In this document: positions 1 to 5,422 of the stretch, in pieces
How the letters are laid out: every line of letters starts with the position of its first letter
Numbering within the stretch: the first letter of the stretch is position 1
NCBI GenBank assembly: GCA_023461275.1
Contig: JAEYMI010000001.1
Coordinates: 1-5,422, forward strand
Direction: 5' to 3'
DNA: 5,422 nt
Origin: Actinomycetes bacterium
Lineage (GTDB): Bacteria; Actinomycetota; Actinomycetes; Mycobacteriales; Mycobacteriaceae
The notes under the pieces: model-generated
Told to the model about the DNA's origin: nothing
What the model saw: the letters and a program-made list of their open reading frames with translations, nothing else
Database searches by the model: none
Position numbers and translations under genes: made by a program

Positions 1-421
1 CGACACGAAACCCAGTGAAACACGCCGACACCAGAGATCGGCGACTCACCCACGCCCACCGCCACCCCGAACATACACAACACATTTCACGAGACATCAA
101 AAAGCCGATCGGTGGATCGAGGCTTAGCCGGCAGTCCAGCGTTCGACGGCCAGGCCGTCCGCCGGGTATACGGCGCAAACCGATAGCACGGGCACCTCGC
201 GACTTGGGCCTATCTCCCGGAGTGGATTTCGCGTTGGACAGGACAATTCGGGTCCGTCGAACAACGGCGTTGACATAGCACCTCGACGCGCACGAAGACC
301 AGTCAGAACTCTCTGCCGGAGGCGCGTTCGCCCAACGGCAGGCGCTCTGAGGCCCTTCTCGGGTAGCGCGGATCGCGTCCCCCTGATTGCTGTCAGCTTG
401 TAGTGCGGACCGCCGCGCATT
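1..421. other. Left-edge region without a supportable gene
   Basis: I find no recognisable gene in these 421 bases. A plus-strand frame stays open from the left edge to 278, but its product is Arg/Pro/His-rich, matches no family I know and has no ribosome binding site before its GTG at 15. A minus-strand frame reaching from inside the regulator down to 124 also looks like a GC-rich shadow. Small inverted repeats are visible: CGCCGA (23-28) with TCGGCG (38-43), the palindrome CCGATCGG (105-112), and a stem 403-408/413-418 just beyond the regulator stop. None is followed by a T-run on the relevant strand. A perfect TTGACA at 270-275 has no matching -10 hexamer 16-18 nt downstream. The region could include the tail or upstream region of a gene beyond the left edge. 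Confidence 0.5.
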
Positions 422-985
422 TCAGAAGGATGGTGGCGTGCCGACGAAGAGGAAGACGGCGGTCTCATCGGTGTCGTTGAACCATTGATGCTGCACGCTC
501 GCCGAGTAGTAGACGGTGTCGCCGGAGCGAAGCACGACACTCTGCCCACCAATGTTGAGGCGGACCTCGCCCATCACGACGTAAACGAATTCTTCCCCGG
601 CGTGACTTGTTGCTGCCTCGGCGGAGCTATGCGGCTCGGCAGTCACTTCGTTGCAATCCATAAGTCGCGTTCCGCCCACGCAGAACCGGACCACGGCGTC
701 GGGCCCGAGGTTGTAGCGTCGCGCTTCCCCGTTCCGGACCACTTTCACAGGTATGCGGTTGCTCTGTTCGAGCAGATCATGGGCTGTAGTTCCCAGTGTC
801 TGAGCGATCCTGTGCAAGTTGATCACGCTTGGGGTTGTGTTGCCGTTCTCTACTTGGCTGAGGAACGGCTGCGAAAGATCAGTGCTGGTTGCAAGTGCCG
901 ACAGGGTCAATCCCGCGCTCTTGCGAGCGGCTCGAATCGATGAGCCCAGGGATCGCGCAAGTATTGCCTGATCGTCGTCATCCAC
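422..985 (-). CDS. XRE-family HTH transcriptional regulator with C-terminal cupin sensor domain
   Basis: A 187-residue cytoplasmic DNA-binding regulator of the common XRE-cupin type, in which the cupin domain senses a small molecule. Residues about 14-67 form a lambda-repressor-like HTH, with the typical recognition segment LSQPFLSQVENG at 37-48. Residues about 105-183 form a single cupin-2 barrel: HAGEE (H128, E131/E132) and a glycine at G139 match cupin motif 1, and GDTVYY (155-160) followed by H166 matches motif 2. The first His of the classical HxH pair is absent (T126/S127 region), as is frequent in this regulator class, so metal binding is uncertain. The start is GTG at 985, the only start in frame before an upstream stop. 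Its ribosome site is poor (GGAG lies about 16 nt away), so the start is less secure than the fold. It is transcribed divergently from the permease-dioxygenase cluster, which it probably controls, and the inverted repeat at 1095-1115 is a candidate binding site. Whether it represses or activates is not visible. The inducer is inferred to be a pathway substrate or product. Confidence 0.92.
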   Translation of the reverse strand: MDDDDQAILARSLGSSIRAARKSAGLTLSALATSTDLSQPFLSQVENGNTTPSVINLHRIAQTLGTTAHDLLEQSNRIPVKVVRNGEARRYNLGPDAVVRFCVGGTRLMDCNEVTAEPHSSAEAATSHAGEEFVYVVMGEVRLNIGGQSVVLRSGDTVYYSASVQHQWFNDTDETAVFLFVGTPPSF

Positions 986-1072
986 ACACGCAAGGTAGCA
1001 GTCTCCGAGCTGTCTGAACCACGGCAGATCGCGGACAGGTAACGCAACGGCAACCTCAGAAACACCAACGAA

Positions 1073-1080
1073 ACTATACT
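1073..1080. promoter_or_regulatory. Candidate -10 element(s) in the divergent intergenic region
   Basis: TATACT (1075-1080) on the plus strand differs from the TATAAT consensus at one position and would put a start of transcription near 1087, about 64 nt before the permease ATG. On the minus strand the same spot reads TATAGT (1078-1073), which could serve the regulator and leave a leader of roughly 80 nt. Neither strand has a convincing -35 hexamer at 16-18 nt (plus: AACCTC at 1052-1057). A regulator-dependent or weak promoter is therefore possible. The call rests on the -10 match and its position between divergent genes. Confidence 0.4.
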
Positions 1081-1094
1081 GATAGAGAGAATGA

Positions 1095-1115
1095 AATATT
1101 CGTGTGGAGAATATT
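1095..1115. promoter_or_regulatory. Perfect inverted repeat, candidate operator for the XRE-cupin regulator
   Basis: AATATTC (1095-1101), a 7-nt spacer and GAATATT (1109-1115) form a perfect dyad of 21 bp centred on 1105. Each arm is nearly palindromic itself (GAAATATTC at 1093-1101, GAATATTC at 1109-1116). The site is A/T-rich in a GC-rich window and lies just downstream of the plus-strand -10 candidate, so bound protein could block the permease promoter. It also covers the place where a -35 for the minus-strand -10 would fall, so it could give autoregulation. XRE dimers commonly bind dyads of this size. Binding by the neighbouring regulator is inferred. Confidence 0.5.
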
Positions 1116-1150
1116 CCAGGTAAGCATCTGCCTCCCTATTGGAGTATCCC

Positions 1151-2560
1151 ATGCCCGCTCTCACAGCGCCGCAGTCCCCGCCGGGCGCCAATCCTGTCGA
1201 CCTCCGCCCACCAATCTCACAGCTCGTGATGTTCGGTATCCAGCACGTCCTGATCATGTACGCCGGATGCGTCAGCGTTCCGCTGATATTCGGCGCAGCA
1301 GTCGGACTCGACGCCACCGATATCGGGATCCTGATCTCAGCAGACTTGCTCGTCTCGGGAGCCATAACTGTCGTTCAGAGTCTCGGTATCGGCAGAGTCA
1401 TCGGTGTCCGCTTGCCGGTCATCTGCGGAGGCACATTCACTGCGCTGACACCAATGATCCTCATCGCTCACGAGTACGGGATGCCAGCGGTCTACGGCTC
1501 CATGATCCTCGGCGGCATTATCGGAGTTCCGCTTGCCTGGGCTTTCGCCAGGCTTCTGCGATTCTTCCCCGCGTTAGTTACGGGTGCTGTACTCACCGTT
1601 GTCGGACTCTCGCTGATCGGCGTCGCCGGCAACCTCATTGTTGGAGACGACTCTAAAGCAGCGGACTACGCCTCACCTGGGAAAATCAGCCTCGCAGTTG
1701 TCGTCATCGTGATAGCCGTCGCGGTACTTTGCCTAGGCCGTGGTATGTGGCGCCAACTGGCCATACTGATTGCGCTCATTGCCGGTACTGCGATTGCTCT
1801 ACCTCTTGGGCTCTACAACCTTGATGCTGTGCGCTCCAGCTCGTGGTTCGGAATTCCTCAACCATTCCATTTCGGGGCCCCCCAGTTTCCGCTCACTGCC
1901 GTGGTTTCAATGACCATCGTGATGGTTGTCGTATACGCTGAGTCAACCGCCAGCATTCTGGCCCTCAGTGAGATTACTGGAAAGTCGATCAGTCGTGGCG
2001 ATCTCGCGCGTGGACTCACTGGTGATGCCGTCTCGGGCGTGATTGGCGGCATCTTCAATGCATTCACAGATACCGTTTACACCAACAATGTTGGTGCCGT
2101 GGCGACTACGCGGATGTTCAGCCGCTACGTCACTGCCTTCAGCGGGCTTATCCTCATCGCTCTCGGAATGGTGCCGAAGCTGGGAGCCTTCGTAGCAGGA
2201 CTACCGGGTCCCGTCATTGGCGGGGTCGGATTGATCATGTTCGCCGTCGTGGCGATAGTGGGCATCAACACTCTCCGCCATATCGATCTGGGTGATCCTA
2301 TCAATATGACTATAGCCTCGGTCACTGTCGGTGTCGGTATGTTGCCCACCTTCGTACCAGGAATATTCGGAAAGTTCCCGAACACAATTCAAATTGTTCT
2401 CGGCAGCGGCATCACCCTCGCTGCCATCACTGCATTCACACTGAACCTCATTCTCAACCACACAGCACTCGGCGACAGCGCACGCAGGGCAATGTCCAAC
2501 ATCAGCGCAGACGCACGCGCAACCACAACCGACGGAGAGAATCAACATGCTAACCCCTGA
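1151..2560 (+). CDS. NCS2/NAT-family nucleobase:cation symporter-like permease
   Basis: A 469-residue polytopic inner-membrane transporter of the uracil/xanthine permease (NCS2, nucleobase-ascorbate) family, normal for the family in length, with hydrophobic segments through nearly the whole chain from about residue 24 to 437. The family QH motif of TM1 is present (GIQHVLIMYAG, Q31-H32). The TM8 acidic residue is E264 in VVYAES, an Asp aligning with the TM9 substrate-site Asp is D292, and the TM10 NAT signature is at 312-321 (NNVGAVATTR). The first signature position is Asn312, where the family pattern expects Gln, Glu or Pro. Since this position contributes to purine versus uracil recognition in studied members, the substrate may be unusual. 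I chose ATG 1151 because GGAG (1141-1144) sits 6 nt before it; a TTG at 1139 in frame would overlap that site. The last 14 nt overlap the following dioxygenase gene, suggesting one transcript and translational coupling. It is probably the importer of the compound the oxygenases act on. Family assignment is firm; substrate is unknown. Confidence 0.94.
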   Translation: MPALTAPQSPPGANPVDLRPPISQLVMFGIQHVLIMYAGCVSVPLIFGAAVGLDATDIGILISADLLVSGAITVVQSLGIGRVIGVRLPVICGGTFTALTPMILIAHEYGMPAVYGSMILGGIIGVPLAWAFARLLRFFPALVTGAVLTVVGLSLIGVAGNLIVGDDSKAADYASPGKISLAVVVIVIAVAVLCLGRGMWRQLAILIALIAGTAIALPLGLYNLDAVRSSSWFGIPQPFHFGAPQFPLTAVVSMTIVMVVVYAESTASILALSEITGKSISRGDLARGLTGDAVSGVIGGIFNAFTDTVYTNNVGAVATTRMFSRYVTAFSGLILIALGMVPKLGAFVAGLPGPVIGGVGLIMFAVVAIVGINTLRHIDLGDPINMTIASVTVGVGMLPTFVPGIFGKFPNTIQIVLGSGITLAAITAFTLNLILNHTALGDSARRAMSNISADARATTTDGENQHANP

Positions 2561-3614
2561 CACCAACGATCATTTTGAAGTCCCGATCGTCGACATCACC
2601 GCCTACACCACAAACGGCACGCCTGAAGCCAAAGCTGAAGTGGCAAATCAGCTCGACCAAGCCTGCTCGACTGTAGGTTTCATCCAGGTTCTCGGACACG
2701 GAATCCCCAACGAAGCGATCGACGGGTTGCGGAATGCAGTAGACGCCTTCTTCGCCCTGCCGATCGATGAAAAACGAACCTACCGAGTCGATGGCAACAG
2801 GGGATACACGCCGCCTAAAAGTGAATCGCTGAGACTGAGCCTCGGCCTAGAATCAGCAACCCGAATGAACGACTTCTTCGAGGCCTTCAACGTCGGTGCC
2901 GAGGCCAGATCATTTCCGGAACTCAACCTGTCCGAAGACGATTACGGCATCAACGTTTGGCCGACCTTGAGTAGCTTCAGATCCAATGTAGAGGCGTACT
3001 ACGCGCACGCATCCCGAGTCGCCCGCACCCTGACCACAGTCTTCGCCGATGCGCTTGGCTTGCCCAGCGACTACTTCGAGTTCCTCACCGACCATTCTGT
3101 CGACGTTCTCCGAATGAACAACTACGCACTGCCCGAAGGCACTGTCAACCTGGACGGTGACCTAACCGGCATGGGCGAACACACAGATTTTGGCCTCGTC
3201 ACAGTCCTCTGGGCCGATCAAGTGCCCGGTTTGCAGGTACTTGACGGAACTGGAAACTGGCACGATGTTCAGCCCATGGATGACGCACTTCTGATCAACT
3301 TGGGCGACCTCACCGCACGCTTGACCAATGACCGCTGGATGTCGACGCTGCACCGCGTGAAGCCGCCGATCGTCGACGGAACGATCAAGCGTCGACGCTC
3401 GGTTGCGTTCTTCCACGACGGCAACATCGATGCCACCATTGTCACTCTGCCCAGTCATCTCGAAGCAGACAACGGGCTTGCCTACGAGCCGATCCTCGTG
3501 CGTGACCACATTAAAGCCAAACTTGCCGGTTCTCAGCAAGGAAAAGCCAACACCGCTGCAGTTCGCGAAGCATCGCGCGTCCTCGCCGCAGTAAGCAAGG
3601 CGGATCGCTCCTAA
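2547..3614 (+). CDS. Isopenicillin N synthase-like 2-oxoglutarate/Fe(II) dioxygenase (first paralogue)
   Basis: A 355-residue soluble non-heme iron oxygenase. Residues about 12-120 are the DIOX_N-type N-terminal domain (PIVDI at 13-17, GFIQVLGHGIP at 44-54, FFALP at 68-72). Residues about 180-300 are the catalytic jelly-roll. The facial triad is complete: H212 and D214 (EHTDFG) and H269 (LHRV). R283-x-S285 is the RxS motif that binds the 2-oxoglutarate C5 carboxylate, and N191/Y193 match the family NxY motif. It should couple oxidative decarboxylation of 2-oxoglutarate to hydroxylation, desaturation or a related oxidation of a small molecule. In frame, ATG 2547 has GGAG at 2534-2537, nine nt upstream, and lies inside the 3' end of the permease gene, so the two are almost certainly co-expressed. 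Fungal thymine 7-hydroxylase belongs to the same superfamily and acts on a free base, which fits a permease partner, but the substrate here is not determinable. It is often annotated as an 'isopenicillin N synthase family' protein; penicillin synthesis is not implied. Confidence 0.93.
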   Translation: MLTPDTNDHFEVPIVDITAYTTNGTPEAKAEVANQLDQACSTVGFIQVLGHGIPNEAIDGLRNAVDAFFALPIDEKRTYRVDGNRGYTPPKSESLRLSLGLESATRMNDFFEAFNVGAEARSFPELNLSEDDYGINVWPTLSSFRSNVEAYYAHASRVARTLTTVFADALGLPSDYFEFLTDHSVDVLRMNNYALPEGTVNLDGDLTGMGEHTDFGLVTVLWADQVPGLQVLDGTGNWHDVQPMDDALLINLGDLTARLTNDRWMSTLHRVKPPIVDGTIKRRRSVAFFHDGNIDATIVTLPSHLEADNGLAYEPILVRDHIKAKLAGSQQGKANTAAVREASRVLAAVSKADRS

Positions 3615-3685
3615 AAACCGCATTGATGCAGAAACGGCACTCACTCACCACACTCCTACTCTCCAAAAAATCGAGGAACCTCCAC

Positions 3686-4657
3686 ATGAACGCACCGCTC
3701 ATACCACTCGTTGATCTGAATTCCTGGCAAACCGGTGACGCCGAGACTCGGCGCTCGGTCGCCGCAGAGGTCGACCAGGCGCTCCAGCAGTCCGGATTCT
3801 TGCTCCTGGCCAATCACGGAGTCGCACCCACGCTGGGAACCGAGCTGCGTGCTGCTGCCAAAAAGTTCTTCGCCCTTCCGGCCTCAGTAAAAGCGCAGTA
3901 TGAGACTTCAGTCGGCGGCCGCGGGTGGCTGCCGAGTGGCAAGGAAGCCAATTCCTTCGACGGCGAGGACTCGGACTCCAACAAGCCCGACATGAAAGAG
4001 AGTTACACCATCGGGCGCGATTACCTTACTGGTGACCCCGCCCTCGACAAGTATTGGTTCCGGCCCAACGTGTGGCCAACGGAAGTCCCCGAACTCCAAC
4101 AGTGCGCTACCCGCTACATGACTGAAATGTACCGACTGTACGACGACCTGCTTCGCATCTGCGGTGAAGCGCTCGACCTTGGTGCAGAGTGGTTCATCGA
4201 ACGCACCTCCAGTGGAACCCGAACCCTCAACATCAACCGCTACCCCTCGCTTGAGGAGGCCGGTGCGCCGAAGGAAGGGCAGTTCCGCGTCGGCCCACAC
4301 ACTGACTGGAGCATTTTCACCCTCCTCGACCGCCAAGTAGGCTACGGCGGCTTCCAAGTCGAGAGCAATGGAGAGTGGTTCGACGCGCCCTTTGTCGAAG
4401 GAGCACTCGTGATCAACATCGGTGACCTAATGGCCCGCTGGACGGGCGACCGCTGGCGCTCGACCCGCCATCGGGTCTTGCCGCCACAAGACCAAGCACC
4501 AAAGGAAGAACTCATCTCGCTGATCCAGTTCTGCGACGCCAACGTTGACGCCGTCGTAGAGCCGATGCCCGCACCCGTCGGAGTCAACACAGACCTGCCC
4601 GCGATCGAGGCCGGCGAGTATCTCCGTCGGCGTGCTCAAGCCGCGACGGTCAGCTGA
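3686..4657 (+). CDS. Isopenicillin N synthase-like Fe(II) oxygenase lacking the RxS arginine (second paralogue)
   Basis: A 323-residue relative of the preceding enzyme, clearly divergent from it. The N-terminal domain shows PLVDL (7-11), SGFLLLANHGV (36-46) and FFALP (61-65), and PDMKESYTIGRDY (101-113) matches the usual family loop. The iron triad is intact: H205, D207 (GPHTDW) and H262 (RHRV). N184-R-Y186-P matches the NxYP motif. The RxS motif is broken: counting 14 residues beyond the distal His, as in the first paralogue, gives L276 instead of Arg, while the Ser is kept (S278). It may bind 2-oxoglutarate differently, use another co-substrate, or have lost that dependence. I chose ATG 3686 because GAGGAA (3673-3678) sits 7 nt upstream and the protein then begins at the family's normal place. 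A TTG at 3623 would add 21 residues without family resemblance. The gap to the first dioxygenase is 71 nt with no terminator visible, so one operon is likely. It could act on the same molecule in a later step. Confidence 0.92.
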   Translation: MNAPLIPLVDLNSWQTGDAETRRSVAAEVDQALQQSGFLLLANHGVAPTLGTELRAAAKKFFALPASVKAQYETSVGGRGWLPSGKEANSFDGEDSDSNKPDMKESYTIGRDYLTGDPALDKYWFRPNVWPTEVPELQQCATRYMTEMYRLYDDLLRICGEALDLGAEWFIERTSSGTRTLNINRYPSLEEAGAPKEGQFRVGPHTDWSIFTLLDRQVGYGGFQVESNGEWFDAPFVEGALVINIGDLMARWTGDRWRSTRHRVLPPQDQAPKEELISLIQFCDANVDAVVEPMPAPVGVNTDLPAIEAGEYLRRRAQAATVS

Positions 4658-4762
4658 TCAAGTACCCACTGCTCTCTATACCCGACCGAATCTCGCCTTC
4701 GTTCAGGTCAAACCGCTTGTGCGCGGCCGCCAACGCGGGAGCGCCCGTCAGCTAGGAGACTC

Positions 4763-5170
4763 ATGACTACACAGAACATATCCCTGTCTTTTGTCAGCAT
4801 CATCTGCAGCGACTTCATCTCGCAAGCATCGTTCTATGGGACCGTATTTTCTCTGCCAGAAATCGAAGAACTCGCGTCAGAGCACTTTCGAGCGTTGCGC
4901 GTAGGCGGCACTACTCTTGGGTTTCACACTCCGGGGGCACTCGAACTTCTCAGTCTGCCTCCGGAGACGATCATCGGTGACAGCTCGGCCTCATTCTGGA
5001 CGTTTGAAACCGCTGACGAAGCGGCAGTGGACACGCTCGTAGCTGACGCGTTGACCGCTGGTGCCACGCTAGTCAAAGCACCGTATCTGACCTACTACGG
5101 TGCGCGGCAGGCAGTTCTGCGTGATCCAGAAGGAAACGTGTTTCGGATCAATAGGAGCGGTGTCCAATAG
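4763..5170 (+). CDS. VOC-superfamily (glyoxalase/bleomycin-resistance-like) protein
   Basis: A 135-residue single-unit vicinal-oxygen-chelate protein with two beta-alpha-beta-beta-beta halves. The first half runs over about residues 8-60 (SFVSIICSD, then ASFYGTVF at 22-29). The second runs over about 76-131 (SFWTFETADEAAVD, then GATLVKAPY, YYGARQAVLRDPEGN). FY near 24-25 and DPEG at 121-124 are hallmark positions. The residues usually serving as metal ligands look replaced: F10 in the first strand where His/Gln/Glu is usual, and R128 in the last strand where Glu is usual. It may therefore bind a ligand without a metal, as bleomycin-binding members do. ATG 4763 is preceded by AGGAG (4754-4758), 4 nt away. 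It lies 105 nt after the second dioxygenase, so it may be the last gene of the operon or have its own weak promoter (TATACC at 4677-4682, poor -35). A role in handling a product of the oxygenases, or in resistance to the imported compound, is inferred from position only. Confidence 0.85.
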   Translation: MTTQNISLSFVSIICSDFISQASFYGTVFSLPEIEELASEHFRALRVGGTTLGFHTPGALELLSLPPETIIGDSSASFWTFETADEAAVDTLVADALTAGATLVKAPYLTYYGARQAVLRDPEGNVFRINRSGVQ

Positions 5171-5327
5171 TTCCGGTGCGAGCCGAGGGGTTAAAGGGGG
5201 TAGGAATGCCGAAAAGGCGTTGTTCGGTCAGTCCCAACTCGTGCATCGCGTCGCGTTGAAATGTTAGCCAAGTCCCCGATCGAATGTATACGACGAATTT
5301 ATCGTCGGCGTGGAATAGCTGACGCAC
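5148..5327 (-). pseudogene. Possible remnant or small hypothetical protein, convergent with the VOC gene
   Basis: On the minus strand a frame is open from an in-frame TAA at 5357-5355 down to TGA at 5150-5148. Starting from the GTG at 5327 it gives 59 residues. The product looks protein-like rather than random: ADDKFVVYIRSGTWLTF, then a helix-like DAMHELGLTEQRLFG, then PTPFNPS. Third positions are moderately C/G-rich. I do not recognise a family. No good ribosome site precedes the GTG, and the protein-like character seems to start before it (residues FTGARWLW after the stop). It may therefore be the 3' part of a longer gene broken by the stop or by an indel near the A6/T6 run at 5359-5364. 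Its end overlaps the VOC 3' end by 23 nt on the opposite strand. It could instead be a short real gene or chance. Confidence 0.3.
5205..5221 (+). terminator. Weak stem-loop downstream of the VOC gene
   Basis: AATGCC (5205-5210), loop GAAAA and GGCGTT (5216-5221) pair into a 6-bp stem including one G-T pair, 35 nt beyond the VOC stop. The downstream flank (GTTCGG) lacks a real T-run, so as an intrinsic terminator it is marginal. It also lies inside the minus-strand frame at 5148-5327 and may be chance. Confidence 0.2.
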
Positions 5328-5350
5328 CCAAAGCCAACGAGCCCCGGTAA

Positions 5351-5422
5351 ATCGTTATAAAAAAGGTTTTCGCCGAGCTCGCCACCGAGAATTATCGCAA
5401 CAAGCTGATCAAGGCTTGCGAC
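5351..5422 (+). other. Open stretch without start codon running off the right edge
   Basis: After a TAA at 5348-5350 the plus strand is open to the window end and reads ...KVFAELATENYRNK and onward. Most codons end in C or G, which suits coding sequence of this genome better than the opposite strand does. There is no ATG, GTG or TTG between the stop and the protein-like part, so it would have to be an internal gene fragment or start by an unusual codon. It begins with A AAA AAG, a known slippery heptamer, but the -1 frame beyond it looks poorly coding. No family recognised. Confidence 0.2.

Noticed and set aside
270..275. Perfect TTGACA -35 hexamer
   Set aside because: No -10-like hexamer follows at 16-18 nt, and no gene starts downstream on that strand.
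15..278. Plus-strand frame of 87 codons starting with GTG
   Set aside because: The product is Arg/Pro/His-rich with no family resemblance, no ribosome site precedes the start, and long open frames are common in GC-rich DNA.
403..418. GC-rich hairpin just after the regulator stop as its terminator
   Set aside because: Six-bp stem with a G-T pair and no T-run on the minus strand beyond it.
124..552. Minus-strand frame overlapping the 3' end of the regulator gene
   Set aside because: It lies in another frame of a clear regulator gene for 130 nt and has no recognisable features; judged a shadow.
1139..1150. TTG start four codons upstream of the permease ATG
   Set aside because: This TTG overlaps the GGAG that best serves ATG 1151.
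2361..2368. Second copy of GAATATTC inside the permease gene as an extra operator
   Set aside because: It encodes G-I-F in the permease and lacks the partner arm found at 1095-1115.
3623..3685. TTG start giving a 21-residue N-terminal extension of the second dioxygenase
   Set aside because: ATG 3686 has a strong GAGGAA site and starts at the family's usual N-terminus; the extension resembles nothing.
4658..4755. Open frame continuing past the second dioxygenase stop in another frame, ending in GTC AGC TAG like the gene's own GTC AGC TGA
   Set aside because: The shared 7-nt GTCAGCT is short enough for chance, and the peptide shows no resemblance to the enzyme's C-terminus.
5206..5259. Seventeen-codon plus-strand ORF preceded by a G-rich GGGGGTAGGA
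   Set aside because: The apparent ribosome site abuts the ATG too closely and the peptide is unrecognisable; it also opposes the better-looking minus frame.
5291..5307. Inverted repeat CGACGA-ATTTA-TCGTCG as operator or terminator
   Set aside because: No T-run, and it falls in the codons of DDKFVV of the minus-strand frame, where it can arise from coding.

Overview
The window is GC-rich with strong C/G bias at third codon positions, GGAG/AGGAG-type ribosome binding sites and a GTG start for the regulator. This suggests a high-GC Gram-positive, plausibly an actinobacterium of the Rhodococcus/Gordonia/Nocardia kind. That is inferred from composition and gene style only; there is no rRNA or other marker gene here.

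Layout. Positions 1-421 hold no gene I can support. At 422-985 on the minus strand is an XRE-family helix-turn-helix regulator with a C-terminal cupin domain. It is divergent from a plus-strand cluster: an NCS2 (nucleobase-ascorbate transporter) permease at 1151-2560, a first isopenicillin-N-synthase-like Fe(II) dioxygenase at 2547-3614 (overlapping the permease by 14 nt), a second dioxygenase of the same superfamily at 3686-4657, and after a 105-nt gap a small VOC-fold protein at 4763-5170. The 165-nt divergent intergenic region carries a near-consensus -10 hexamer and a perfect 7-7-7 inverted repeat (1095-1115), the best candidate operator. The right edge (about 5148-5422) holds a short minus-strand reading frame that looks protein-like but is cut by an upstream stop, and a plus-strand open stretch without a start codon running off the end. 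These may be remnants of degraded genes.

How the genes may work together (inference). The permease would import a nucleobase-like or other small N-heterocyclic or anionic compound, the two non-heme iron oxygenases would oxidise it in one or more steps, the VOC protein would bind or rearrange a product, and the regulator would sense a pathway molecule through its cupin domain. Fungal thymine 7-hydroxylase is a precedent for an enzyme of this oxygenase superfamily acting on a free nucleobase. Two substitutions suggest non-standard chemistry or substrate: the second dioxygenase has Leu where the 2-oxoglutarate-binding Arg of the RxS motif should be, and the permease has Asn at the first position of the NAT signature, where Gln, Glu or Pro is usual. 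The substrate cannot be read from the sequence.
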